From assembly GCF_000220705.2 (NCBI RefSeq), contig NZ_CP023202.1, forward strand, positions 62,001 through 126,000: 64,000 nucleotides of DNA, read 5' to 3'. The stretch is from Streptomyces xinghaiensis S187 (GTDB taxonomy: Bacteria; Actinomycetota; Actinomycetes; Streptomycetales; Streptomycetaceae). Numbering within the stretch: the stretch's first letter is position 1; every line of letters begins with the position of its first letter. Both the position numbers and the translations under genes were made by a program. Shown piece by piece: positions 27,169-34,937 of this stretch. The notes beneath the pieces were generated by a model. It was given only the letters and a program-made list of their open reading frames with translations. It searched no databases and was not told the DNA's origin.

Positions 27169-28579
27169 CGGCGGCCTCCCGCCGGTCGGCGGCCGTGAGC
27201 TCGTCGAGGTCCGGGTCGAGACTGGCGACGACAATCCGGGCGCCGGCGAACTCGGCTCCGCTCAGCAGACCCGGGAGGACGTCCAGCAGCCCCCGTGACG
27301 GGGGCGCGGCACCGTCCAGGGTGCCGCGCGGGCCCGTCCGGTCGTCCCGTGCCAGGGGCCGTTCGTCGCCGAACTGCCCGGCGGCGCGCCCGAGTTCGTC
27401 CAGCCACACCAGCAGCCGGTCGTAGGCGTCCCCGCCGGCGGTGTGCGCCGGCCCGGAGACGCCGGCGGCCCGGGCCTCCGCGGCGGGCAGCGGGCCGAGC
27501 CCGGCGGTCAGCAGCCGCAGGGCACGCGACCGCGCCACCCGGCGGGCCAGCGAGACGACGTCCTCGCGCAGCCGGTCCCCGGGTTCCGCCGACAGGGCGC
27601 CGTCCCGCAGCCGGCGGGCGCGGGCGGCCGGGTCGTCCCAGCCCGCGACGGCGAGGAAGCGGCCCAGGCTGTCCAGATGGGCGGCGCAGCGCCGGCGGGC
27701 GGCCTCGGCCCGGGGGACGGTCTCCCCCCGGGCGGCGCGCAGCCACGGCTCGTCCCAGAACGGGTCCTTCCGGCGCCGCACGGGCAGGGTCTCCGTCCCG
27801 GCCCGCTGGACAACGTCGCCCTGCAGGACCAGGCGCAGGATCAGCCCGGCCGGCCAGTCCGGCAGCGCGGGTCCGAGGGGCAGGTGCAGCCGGTCGAGCG
27901 TGAGGCCGTCCCGGTCCTCCGCCCGTTCGGCCATCGGAAGGCCCGCGGGTCCGGACATCTCGTGCGTCTCGTGCGAGGAGTGGCCGCCACCGTGACCGCC
28001 GTCGCCGTCGCCGTCACCGCCGCCGCTGTCGCCGTGGCCGCTCTCCTGCCCGCCGCCCTGGCCGTCGGGATCGCCCTGACCGTCGCTGTGACCGCCGTGG
28101 TCGTTGTGACCGCCCCGGTCATCCTGGTCTCCGCCGTCATCGTGGTGACCGCCCGCCCCGTCATCCGTCCGTTCCCCGCGGCCGCCACCGGGCCGCCCGT
28201 TCCGCCCCGCGGCGGATTCACCGCCGCTCGGGGGCACGGCCGGTGCGAGGTCGTGCCGGGTCCCGGCGTCCTCGCGCAGCAGCCGGTGCCCGGTGTCCAG
28301 TGCCGCAGCCGCGTCGCCGGGGTGACGCACCGCCAGCCGGACGGCCGGCTTCGGCACCCCCTCCCAGATCCCGTCGAGCCAGGAGTCCTCCCCGATCGGA
28401 TCGCGTTCCCCGGCGACGACGAGCAGATCCGCGGCGGCGGGGCTCTCGCTCCGCGGCCATCCCCGGCGCCGCAGTTCGGCTTCGAGTTCCAGCCGGACGG
28501 GGGTGGCTCCCGGCAGGGCGACCAGCATGACGCCCGGGCGGCTCAGCGCGGCACGCCGGAGGCGGTCTCTCAGGTCCAC
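27161..28579 (-). CDS. Degenerate NuoB/C/D-like fusion protein with His/Gly/Asp-rich middle
   Basis: The protein has 472 residues if GTG 28579 is used, overlapping the NuoA stop by ten bases. Residues 1-110 look like NuoB without its cysteines: ADLLVVAGE matches the ADLMIVAG block of NuoB, but all four cluster-N2 Cys ligands are absent. Residues 140-206 are a low-complexity Gly/His/Asp stretch (HNDHGGHSDGQGDPDGQG). From 207 on, DGLTLDRLHLPLGPALPDWPAG resembles the N-terminal part of the NuoD/hydrogenase large subunit, followed by a helical region of about 240 residues that I cannot assign. It probably caps the membrane arm without carrying iron-sulfur clusters. The His-rich segment could bind Ni, Zn or Co. 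Confidence 0.65.
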   Translation of the reverse strand: MDLRDRLRRAALSRPGVMLVALPGATPVRLELEAELRRRGWPRSESPAAADLLVVAGERDPIGEDSWLDGIWEGVPKPAVRLAVRHPGDAAAALDTGHRLLREDAGTRHDLAPAVPPSGGESAAGRNGRPGGGRGERTDDGAGGHHDDGGDQDDRGGHNDHGGHSDGQGDPDGQGGGQESGHGDSGGGDGDGDGGHGGGHSSHETHEMSGPAGLPMAERAEDRDGLTLDRLHLPLGPALPDWPAGLILRLVLQGDVVQRAGTETLPVRRRKDPFWDEPWLRAARGETVPRAEAARRRCAAHLDSLGRFLAVAGWDDPAARARRLRDGALSAEPGDRLREDVVSLARRVARSRALRLLTAGLGPLPAAEARAAGVSGPAHTAGGDAYDRLLVWLDELGRAAGQFGDERPLARDDRTGPRGTLDGAAPPSRGLLDVLPGLLSGAEFAGARIVVASLDPDLDELTAADRREAAGV

Positions 28580-28920
28580 CGGAAGGCCCCCTCGCGCCGG
28601 GCGTAGACCACGCCCGCGAAGAGAATGCCGAGGAAGAGGAACATCTCGGCCACGGCGCTCGGGCCCTTCTCGGAGACCACCCGGACCCACGGGTACATGA
28701 AGAGCATCTCCATGTCGAAGGCCAGGAAGATCATCGTGATGGGGTACCAGCGCACATGGAAGCGGGAGAAGGCGTGCTCGCCCGGGGGCGGTCCACCGCT
28801 GAACGGCCCGGCCTCCAGCGGCTCGCGGTCCGCCGCCAGCCACAGCCCCACCCCCCGGACCAGCAGCAGCCCTCCGGCCACCAGGCCCAGGAGCACGAGC
28901 ACCGGCTCCCACACGTCCAT
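28570..28920 (-). CDS. nuoA: NADH-quinone oxidoreductase subunit A-like
   Basis: The 116-residue protein has three membrane helices. ATG 28920 follows GGAGGAGG closely; an ORF extension upstream is not needed. FDMEMLFMYPWVRV matches the FDxExxxxxPW core of NuoA. The loop that in NuoA normally reads YECG, with a Cys that reports the active/deactive state, here reads GPFSGGPPPG and has no Cys. It is first in the operon. A TTGACA at 28960-28965 (minus strand) is a possible -35, but no convincing -10 follows. Confidence 0.88.
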   Translation of the reverse strand: MDVWEPVLVLLGLVAGGLLLVRGVGLWLAADREPLEAGPFSGGPPPGEHAFSRFHVRWYPITMIFLAFDMEMLFMYPWVRVVSEKGPSAVAEMFLFLGILFAGVVYARREGAFRWT

Positions 28921-29020
28921 GTCGTCCTCCTCCGCCACCGCCGGTACCCGCCAACGCCATGTCAACACATCCCGACAAAAGCGGCAATGAGGGTGAATCA
29001 CCTGCCGGTGGGCACGGAAA

Positions 29021-29045
29021 AGCCCGCACCACTCGGGTGCGGGCT
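29021..29045 (-). terminator. Rho-independent terminator of the NlpC/P60 gene
   Basis: A perfect ten-base stem (29021-29030 with 29036-29045) and five-base loop; on the minus strand it is followed by TTTT. It lies 60 bases after the stop at 29105 and upstream of the nuo operon. Confidence 0.88.
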
Positions 29046-29104
29046 CGCCGGGTCCGGCTCCGGCCGGCGGTACGGGGGGCGGCGCCGGGCCGCCCCCGCG
29101 GCGC

Positions 29105-30145
29105 TCAGCCGATGCGGACGCCCCACATGAACGGCATGCCGCTGGTGCTCATCGGCTCGTACCGCACACTCGTACCGGGCTTGGGGGCGTGGAGGATCTG
29201 GCCGTTGCCGGCGTAGAAGCCGACATGGCTGAGGTCGCTGCGCATGATGACGAGGTCGCCGGGCCGCAGCTGGCTCTGCGAGCTGATCCGGGTGCCGGCG
29301 TTGGCCTGGGCCTGCGAGGTCCGGGGTATCGCGATCCCCGCCTGCTGGAACGCCCAGGACGTGAGACCGGAGCAGTCGAAGGAGTTGGGGCCGGTGGCGC
29401 CCCACACGTACGGCATGCCGACCCGGCTCTTGGCCGCCTCGAAGGCGGACGCGGCGCGGCCGGTGGCGCTGGACTGGCTGCCGAGCTCGGCGCGGGCGCT
29501 GGTGCGGTTCGCCCGCTCCTCCTCCGCGGCCATCGCGGCCTTCTCCTCGGCCGTCAGCTTGTTGAGGAGGCGCTGGGCCTTGGCCAGCTTGCCCTGGATC
29601 TCCTTCTTCCGGTCCCGGAGCTCCGTGCGGGTCTCCTCCAGGTCCTCCAGCTTGTCCGCCGCCTCGGCGCGCTGCTGCTGCAGCGTGCGCTGCTTCTCCT
29701 GCGCCTTCTTGAGCGTGGTGAGCTGCTGGCTGCTGAGCCGGTCGAGCGTGGAGGCCTTCTCGAGGTAGCCGTCCGGGTCACTGGCGAGGAGGAGCTGGAC
29801 CGACGGGTCGATGCCGCCGCTGCGGTACTGCGCCGTGGCCATCGAACCCAGGCCGTTGCGGAGCTTGTTGAGCTCGGCCTGGCCGCGGGCCACCGTCTCC
29901 TGCAGCGACTCGACCTCCTTCTCGAGCTTCTCCTCTTTCTCGTTCGCCCCGTTGTACTTCTCGGTCGCCTGCGTGGCCTCTTCGTAGAGCCGGTCGACCT
30001 GGGCTTTGACGCCCTTCTTGTCCGGGTCGGGCATCGGGTCGGCCTGTGCCGAGTTGGTGGAGAGGGCGACCGCCGCGGCGGTGACGCCGAGAACGGCCGC
30101 GTAAGCGCGCTGGTTAGGCTGCTTGGGACGACGGTGGGACGCCAC
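29105..30145 (-). CDS. Secreted NlpC/P60 peptidoglycan endopeptidase
   Basis: The protein has 346 residues from GTG 30145, with AAGGAG nine bases upstream. A signal peptide (basic start, then a hydrophobic AYAAVLGVTAAAVALS run ending before AQADPMP) directs export. A long coiled coil fills about residues 45-215 (many Glu/Lys/Gln heptads). The C-terminal catalytic domain has Cys in NSFDCSGLTSW, His in SDLSHVGFYAGNG and a third residue in ILHAPKPG, the NlpC/P60 triad, which cleaves gamma-D-Glu-meso-DAP type peptide bonds in the wall. Coiled-coil NlpC/P60 proteins resemble RipA and act in growth and division. A clear promoter (30283-30311) lies about 130 bases upstream. Confidence 0.92.
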   Translation of the reverse strand: MASHRRPKQPNQRAYAAVLGVTAAAVALSTNSAQADPMPDPDKKGVKAQVDRLYEEATQATEKYNGANEKEEKLEKEVESLQETVARGQAELNKLRNGLGSMATAQYRSGGIDPSVQLLLASDPDGYLEKASTLDRLSSQQLTTLKKAQEKQRTLQQQRAEAADKLEDLEETRTELRDRKKEIQGKLAKAQRLLNKLTAEEKAAMAAEEERANRTSARAELGSQSSATGRAASAFEAAKSRVGMPYVWGATGPNSFDCSGLTSWAFQQAGIAIPRTSQAQANAGTRISSQSQLRPGDLVIMRSDLSHVGFYAGNGQILHAPKPGTSVRYEPMSTSGMPFMWGVRIG

Positions 30146-30412
30146 TGAGGGCAGCTCCTTCTTCCTCGGCCGCCTGCCGGGAGGTGGGGCGCGCTCCCGG
30201 CTCCGCGCAACTCTGCGGAATCGACGGTGCCTTCGCCGCCGCCCCCATTGGGCAGCCGACCACGCGAAGGACTCGACGCCGGATCTTAACCCGCCGGGTT
30301 TCACGGCTCAAAGCCCCGGGTATTTCCGCCCGCCGGGCTGTCCGCATTCGCCCGGACACGTCGCCTTTGGCCCCGGCGCACACCGTCCGCCCGCACCGCG
30401 CGGGCCGGCGGA
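30146..30412. other. Leader and promoter region of the NlpC/P60 gene
   Basis: No gene. From the promoter below, the predicted transcript carries a 5' leader of about 130 bases before GTG 30145. The leader is GC-rich and can fold, but I do not find the GGGGUGAAUCC-like blocks of a ydaO/c-di-AMP riboswitch, which sometimes precedes such genes in Streptomyces. Its role, if any, is unknown. Confidence 0.5.
30283..30311 (-). promoter_or_regulatory. Housekeeping-type promoter of the NlpC/P60 gene
   Basis: On the minus strand TTGAGC (30306-30311), a 17-base spacer and TAAGAT (30283-30288) form a near-consensus sigma-70/HrdB promoter, with a start expected near 30275. Confidence 0.7.
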
Positions 30413-30447
30413 CGGCACCGGGAACCCGTGGTCCCGTCCCGGTGCCG
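30413..30447 (-). terminator. Hairpin terminator after the DUF305 gene
   Basis: Eleven-base perfect stem (30413-30423 with 30437-30447) with a 13-base loop, 40 bases downstream of the DUF305 stop. Confidence 0.65.
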
Positions 30448-30487
30448 CCGCCGTCCGTCAACCGCCGTCGGAGGCCGTCGGGGGCTG

Positions 30488-31117
30488 TCAGCGGCCGAGG
30501 AGGTCCTTCATCCGGGTGATCTCCTCGCCCTGTGAGGTGACGATGGCCGCGGCCATCTTCCGGGCCGGCCCGTACTCACCCTGCTTCTGCTGGGTGCGGG
30601 CCATCGTCACGGCGCCCTCGTGGTGCTCGATCATCAGCTCCAGGAACGCCGTGTCGAACGCCTTGCCGGAGGCGGACTCCAGCCGCTTCATCTGCCCGGC
30701 GTCCATCATCCCGGACATGCCGTGGCCCTCGTGGGCCCCGTGGTCCATGCCGCCGGGCATCCGCTCCTCGCCCCAGGCGCCGAGCCAGCCGTCGAGGGTC
30801 TCGATCTCCGGCGCCTGGGCCTTCTCGATCTGCCCGGCGAGCTTCTCGACCTCGTCCGAGGCGGCTCGGCCGGATGCCAGGCGCGCCATTTCGACGGCCT
30901 GTTCGTGGTGCGGGATCATCCCCTGCGCGAAGGCCACGTCGGCGGCGTTGTGCTTCGCGTCCGGCGCCGCGCTCGCGGCGGAGGGGGCGGGCCGGGCCCG
31001 CGTGTCGTCGCTGCTGTTGTCTCCGCTCTCTCCGCCGCAGGCCGCCAGCACCAGCGCGGCTGCTCCGGCGGCGGCCGCGCGGGCGGCGCGGCGGGAAAGG
31101 GTACGGGTGGATCGCAT
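30488..31117 (-). CDS. DUF305 lipoprotein, probable metal (copper) binding
   Basis: The protein has 209 residues from ATG 31117, chosen because AGGAG lies eight bases upstream; GTG 31123 is the alternative. It has a lipoprotein signal (LVLAACGG, Cys near 27). Two DUF305 repeats follow, each a ferritin-like helical pair with a HH motif: GMIPHHEQAVEMA near 65 and MIEHHEGAVTMA near 163. Between them is the Met/His-rich loop GGMDHGAHEGHGMSGMMD. HH plus Met-rich segments suggest copper or iron binding outside the membrane. The neighbouring DUF6153 gene is a common partner in Streptomyces. Confidence 0.88.
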   Translation of the reverse strand: MRSTRTLSRRAARAAAAGAAALVLAACGGESGDNSSDDTRARPAPSAASAAPDAKHNAADVAFAQGMIPHHEQAVEMARLASGRAASDEVEKLAGQIEKAQAPEIETLDGWLGAWGEERMPGGMDHGAHEGHGMSGMMDAGQMKRLESASGKAFDTAFLELMIEHHEGAVTMARTQQKQGEYGPARKMAAAIVTSQGEEITRMKDLLGR

Positions 31118-31199
31118 GGTCACAACTCCTGAAGTCTGGTGCAGGCATGGCCGTATGAGGCGCCGGCGCGTGCGTGCGCGGCGCCTCGGGAGGCGCGGC

Positions 31200-31604
31200 C
31201 TATATCCGCAGGAGCTGGAGTTCGGAGAGCGAGGGCGGCCCTCTGCCGCCCTCGGGGGCGGGCGGCCCGGCCGTGGCCGGTGTCCCCACAGCGCCGCGCG
31301 TGGCGTAGGGGGCCGGGGACAGGGGCTGTGGGGCGGGACCGGTGCTCACGGAGGCCGCCGCGCAGTCCGTCACGGCATGCGTCTCGTGCCCGCCGCAGGG
31401 GTCGTGGCACGCGCCGTCGGCCGAGAGCCGGGGGCCGGGCGGCCGCTCCTCGGAGGAAGCGGAGGAGTGCGGCGGCGCGAGGGCCGTGGAAGCCGGTGCC
31501 GCCGCCAGGCCGTGCAGGCCGAGAAGACCGGCGAGCACGGCGAGCACGAGGCACGCGCGTGTCCGCCCCGGAGGGCGCCGGACCGGGCGCTGTTCTCGGC
31601 TCAC
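31200..31604 (-). CDS. DUF6153-like exported protein with Cys/His cluster
   Basis: The 134-residue protein from GTG 31604 has an N-terminal membrane/signal segment (ACLVLAVLAGLLGLHGL) and a Cys/His-rich centre: GACHDPCGGHETHAVTDC. The end, SLSELQLLRI, is typical of the DUF6153 family found beside DUF305 genes. The Cys/His cluster looks suited to metal binding. TAGCAT at 31611-31616 on the minus strand lies six bases before GTG 31604, so the mRNA may start at the start codon. The 82-base gap to DUF305 allows co-transcription. Confidence 0.75.
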   Translation of the reverse strand: MSREQRPVRRPPGRTRACLVLAVLAGLLGLHGLAAAPASTALAPPHSSASSEERPPGPRLSADGACHDPCGGHETHAVTDCAAASVSTGPAPQPLSPAPYATRGAVGTPATAGPPAPEGGRGPPSLSELQLLRI

Positions 31605-31821
31605 GGCGTCATGCTATCGGGCCCCGGACCGCCGGGCCGGTGCTTCGCGGTGCCGGTGCGCGTGACACCGGACACCTCGCCCTCCGGGACGTCCGGGGGC
31701 GCGGAAACCGGGGCTCCGTTCCACGCCGGGGCGGAGCAACCGGTCCCGGTCGTGGCCGTGTTGTGAGAGAGCGGCACCGGTGCGCGGGGCCCGCCGGTGG
31801 TCCGGCGGCGTCTCCGGCGCC

Positions 31822-32028
31822 ATGCGCGGGCCCAGTTCCTTCGAGGCGGCGGGCGAGCTGTCCGACGGCTGCCACCACGCGCTGAGCCACACGCGGGAGG
31901 CCTACGACTACGCGGTGCGGCACATCCGGGCCGGGGCCGAACGGGCCGGCCGGGACCTCCCGGAGGTCGCCGACCCCGCGGCCCGGCTCCGGCTCGTCCA
32001 CGAACGGATCACGCCGGAGCTGTGCTGA
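31822..32028 (+). CDS. Small helical protein of unknown function
   Basis: The ORF gives 68 residues from ATG 31822 (82 from GTG 31780). Text such as SDGCHHALSHTREAYDYAVRHIRAG and RLRLVHERITPELC indicates a two- or three-helix soluble protein with a histidine/cysteine patch. Neither start has a strong ribosome site. Codon choice in the last 50 codons agrees with the reading frame. I do not recognise a family, and annotation is tentative. Confidence 0.5.
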   Translation: MRGPSSFEAAGELSDGCHHALSHTREAYDYAVRHIRAGAERAGRDLPEVADPAARLRLVHERITPELC

Positions 32029-32070
32029 GCCGCGTCCGGCGCGGGACGGCGCCGGGGCGGCCGCACCGGA

Positions 32071-32625
32071 TCAGGGGGTCCGCTCCCCCATCAGCCGGGC
32101 GAAGGAGTTGGGGTCGGCGTGGTACCCGCGGAGGGTCTTGCGGAACTCCCAGGCGCCGTCGGCGTCCCGCCGGAACTCGGCGACGGTGGCGGCCAGGGCC
32201 CCGGAGACGCTCTCGAACTCGTCCCGCGCCAGTTCGGCCGGCCCGTTGAGGATCTGCACAGCGCTGTTCCGGACCCCGCCGAAGGTCCGGCGCCCCTCGC
32301 CCTGCTGGATGGCCACGCCCACGACCACCCGCGCGAAGGTGGGCGCCATCCGGTAGAGCTCCAGGGTCATGGCCTCGTCGACCCCGAAACCGACGCCGTT
32401 GCGGCTGTCCCGGGTGAGGGTGATGGTGCCGTCGGGCGACCGGCTGTCGAAGTGGACGAGGTACACCGGATCGCCGTACGGGTCCTCGGCCGAGTAGGTC
32501 CCGGCGATGATGTCGAGATCGCAGGTGGGTTCGCCGAGGGGACTGGGGTCCCACTTGACCGCCACCTGGACCTTCTCCAGGCCCTTGTTGAGATTGCCGT
32601 CGGAGCCCTTGCTGATGCTGCTCAC
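32071..32625 (-). CDS. TerD-family stress protein
   Basis: The 184-residue protein from GTG 32625 (GGGGAAG before it) opens MSSISKGSDGNLNKGLEKV, in which the first part is divergent. The TerD core is clear: VAVKWDPSP, CDLDIIAG, YLVHFDSRSPDG (DFVHF-type), the Ca-binding DSRNGVGFGVDEAM and VVVGVAIQQGEGRRTFGGV. TerD proteins bind calcium through the aspartates and act in tellurite, phage-colicin and oxidative-stress responses; Streptomyces has many paralogues that also affect differentiation. It stands alone between two minus-strand neighbours. Confidence 0.92.
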   Translation of the reverse strand: MSSISKGSDGNLNKGLEKVQVAVKWDPSPLGEPTCDLDIIAGTYSAEDPYGDPVYLVHFDSRSPDGTITLTRDSRNGVGFGVDEAMTLELYRMAPTFARVVVGVAIQQGEGRRTFGGVRNSAVQILNGPAELARDEFESVSGALAATVAEFRRDADGAWEFRKTLRGYHADPNSFARLMGERTP

Positions 32626-32876
32626 GGGCTTCCCCTTCCCCCGGGACGGTGCGTTACGCGACGTGTACGGGCGCCATCGTATCGGCGGGCCCGCCGGTTG
32701 GAGGCTGCCCCGCTCACCGGGGCCGGAAAAGCCCTGTTGCCCGGGAAGCCGGCGGGACCGCCCAGGCGGGGATCCGGCGGTCCGTCAGGCCCGTTGGGAA
32801 GCGTGGCCCTTGGGGGCGGCCGCCCCCGGCCCTCGTCGCGGCGGGCCGGCCCACCGGTCCCGTCCCGCCGGACGCC

Positions 32877-34364
32877 CTACCGGGGCCCGGCCAGTTCGCG
32901 CACCGTCGCCATGTCGCTGAACGGGATCAGCTCCTCCCCCACGATCTGGAACGGTTCGCTGCCCTTCCCCGCGACCAGCACGATGTCCTCCGGACCGGCC
33001 TCGGCCAGCGCGAAGGCAATGGCCCGCCGCCGGTCGGCACAGCGCTCGAAGGGGGTTCCCGAGGCTCTCAGTCCCTCGCTGACGTGGTCCAGGATGATCT
33101 CAGGATCCTCGCCGCGGGGATTGTCCGAGGTGACGACGCACAGATCGGAGTAGGAACCGGCGATCTCCCCCATCCGGGCACGCTTGGTGACGTCCCGGTC
33201 CCCGCCGCAGCCGAAGACGGTGATGATCCGGCCGGGCGCGAAGTCCCGGATGGTGGCCAGCACGTTGTCCAGGGAGTCCGGGGAGTGGGCGTAGTCCACG
33301 ATCACGGAGGCTCCGTGCGGAGCCGTGAAGCGTTCGAACCGGCCCGGGATCGGGGGGAGCCGGTCGAGGGCGGAGAGCAGCCCCTCCAGTTCGTGTCCGA
33401 GGAGATGGCAGGCCGCGACGGCGGCCAGCGCGTTGGCGACCGAGTACCGGCCCGGTACGGGAATGGCCACGGGGTACTTGTGGCCGGCGTGGTGGAGGAC
33501 GAACCGCGCGCCGAAGGCGTCCATGTGCAGGTCGGTCGCCCGGTAGTCCGCCTCGGCGTCGATCGCGTAGGTGGACACCGCCCCGGGCATCAGGGCCTCG
33601 ATCCGGGCTCCCACCGGGTCGTCGGCGTTGACCACCGCGCGCTCGCACAGCCCGCGGAAGAGGCGGAGTTTGGCCTCCGTGTAGCTCTCCATCGTTCCGT
33701 GGTCGTCCAGGTGATCCTGCGTCAGATTGGTGAAGACGCCCACGTCGATGGAGGTGTGGTCGACGCGGTGGGTCAGCAGGCCCATCGAGGTGGCCTCCAG
33801 GACCACGCTCGTGGCCCCGCGGTCGCGCATACATCCCAGCAGGTACTGGAGGTCGGGTGACTCCGGTGTGCTCAGGGCCGATCTCGGCATCGGGATCAGT
33901 TCGTCACCGATACGGCTCCCGGCCGTTCCGATGACCCCCACCCTGGCGTTCTCGGCGATCCGCAGGACGGACTCGGCCATGTGGGACACCGAGGTCTTGC
34001 CGTTGGTCCCGGTGACGGCGATCATGTCCATCCGCTGTCCGGGATCGCCGTGGTAGCGCGAGGCGACGGCCGCCGCGGCCGCCCGCGTCCCGGGCACCCG
34101 GACGACACACACGTCCCCGGCGGCCGCCCAGACCGACTCCGGTGGTCCGGGCCGCCCCTCCTCGACGAGCACCGCCGCCGCACCGCGCGCGAGGGCGGGC
34201 CCGATGGCCTCGGGACCGCCCTCGCGGTGACCGGGCACGGCGATGAACAGCGAACCGGGCGACACGCGGCCGGCGTCGAAGCAGACTCCGGCGGTGATGT
34301 CCGTCTCCGGATCGCCGCGGAGGATCTCGTGGTCGTGTCCGGCCAGCAGTGCGTTCAGCTTCAC
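32877..34364 (-). CDS. MurE-family ligase (UDP-MurNAc-tripeptide synthetase paralogue)
   Basis: The protein has 495 residues from GTG 34364, with AAGGA six bases upstream (an ORF start at 34415 has none). Mur-ligase signatures are in order: the ATP-binding TGTNGKTSVSHM near 117, the carbamylated-Lys region later, and DNPR near 412 in SDNPRGEDPE. DNPR is the meso-/LL-diaminopimelate recognition motif of MurE, which adds the third residue to UDP-MurNAc-Ala-Glu in the cytoplasm. It is not in a division/cell-wall gene cluster, so it is probably a second MurE copy. Such paralogues may provide inducible or specialised activity, or act on other peptides. Confidence 0.88.
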   Translation of the reverse strand: MKLNALLAGHDHEILRGDPETDITAGVCFDAGRVSPGSLFIAVPGHREGGPEAIGPALARGAAAVLVEEGRPGPPESVWAAAGDVCVVRVPGTRAAAAAVASRYHGDPGQRMDMIAVTGTNGKTSVSHMAESVLRIAENARVGVIGTAGSRIGDELIPMPRSALSTPESPDLQYLLGCMRDRGATSVVLEATSMGLLTHRVDHTSIDVGVFTNLTQDHLDDHGTMESYTEAKLRLFRGLCERAVVNADDPVGARIEALMPGAVSTYAIDAEADYRATDLHMDAFGARFVLHHAGHKYPVAIPVPGRYSVANALAAVAACHLLGHELEGLLSALDRLPPIPGRFERFTAPHGASVIVDYAHSPDSLDNVLATIRDFAPGRIITVFGCGGDRDVTKRARMGEIAGSYSDLCVVTSDNPRGEDPEIILDHVSEGLRASGTPFERCADRRRAIAFALAEAGPEDIVLVAGKGSEPFQIVGEELIPFSDMATVRELAGPR

Positions 34365-34937
34365 AGGCGTCCTTGTCTGGGGCGCGGCGGGCCCGCGCGT
34401 CCCGGCCGGGCGCACGGCACACCGGGGCCACCGCTGGTGCGGCGACGGGCGGGACGGACGCGGAACGGAACGGCGGGCCCGGCGGCGCCGGGGTACCGGA
34501 ACTCAATCCGGCGGGGGTGGTCACGGCGCTCCGGGTCAGGAGCGGAGCCGTGCGGAGAGATCCGCGGAGGGGAGAGGAGGGCGAGAGCCCGGGTGGGGTG
34601 CGAGGGGTCGCCGGCGCTAGCCGTGTCCGTGCAGCGCCCGGCAGCCGGCGTCCGGCACGGCGCCCGGTGCGGGACCCGTCGCCGGGATCGCGCCGTCCGG
34701 GAGCGCGGCGCGGGGAGCCCTGCGCGGGCACTCCCTCACTCCGTCTGTGCGACCCATGGCCCCAGTGTACGTCCCGTGCCACCGGCGGATTCACGGCGCG
34801 AGCGGCACCGGGCCGGGCCGGACGGGCCGCCGCGGAGCCGGGGCACGGCGGCCGGCAGCGAGCGGCGGGGCGGACTGCGCGTCAGGGGCGGCGTCCGGAG
34901 AGGACGCCGCCCCTGACGGGCGGACCGGGAAGGGGGT
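34365..34937. other. Long upstream region of the MurE-like gene
   Basis: The 573 bases contain no supported gene. A 46-codon frame on the minus strand (34617-34757) starts ATGGGTCGC but has no ribosome site or similarity. An A/G-rich patch near 34550-34610 lies upstream of MurE. At the far end is the terminator of the next gene. The long leader, if transcribed, is unusual for a mur gene. Confidence 0.5.
34881..34917 (-). terminator. Perfect 16-bp hairpin terminator
   Basis: 34881-34896 and 34902-34917 pair perfectly around a GGAGA loop, 20 bases after the stop of the Pro/Gln/Gly-rich membrane protein. Confidence 0.9.

Noticed and set aside
27443..28606. Plus-strand frames opposite the NuoB/D-like gene
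   Set aside because: Low-complexity Val/Ala/Arg text caused by the His/Gly/Asp-rich gene on the other strand.
30146..30300. Possible ydaO (c-di-AMP) riboswitch before NlpC/P60
   Set aside because: Expected blocks such as GGGGUGAAUCC and the CCGAAUCCG segment are absent by eye; only a covariance search could rescue it.
34617..34757. 46-codon frame upstream of the MurE-like gene
   Set aside because: No ribosome site, weak composition and no similarity; possibly chance.
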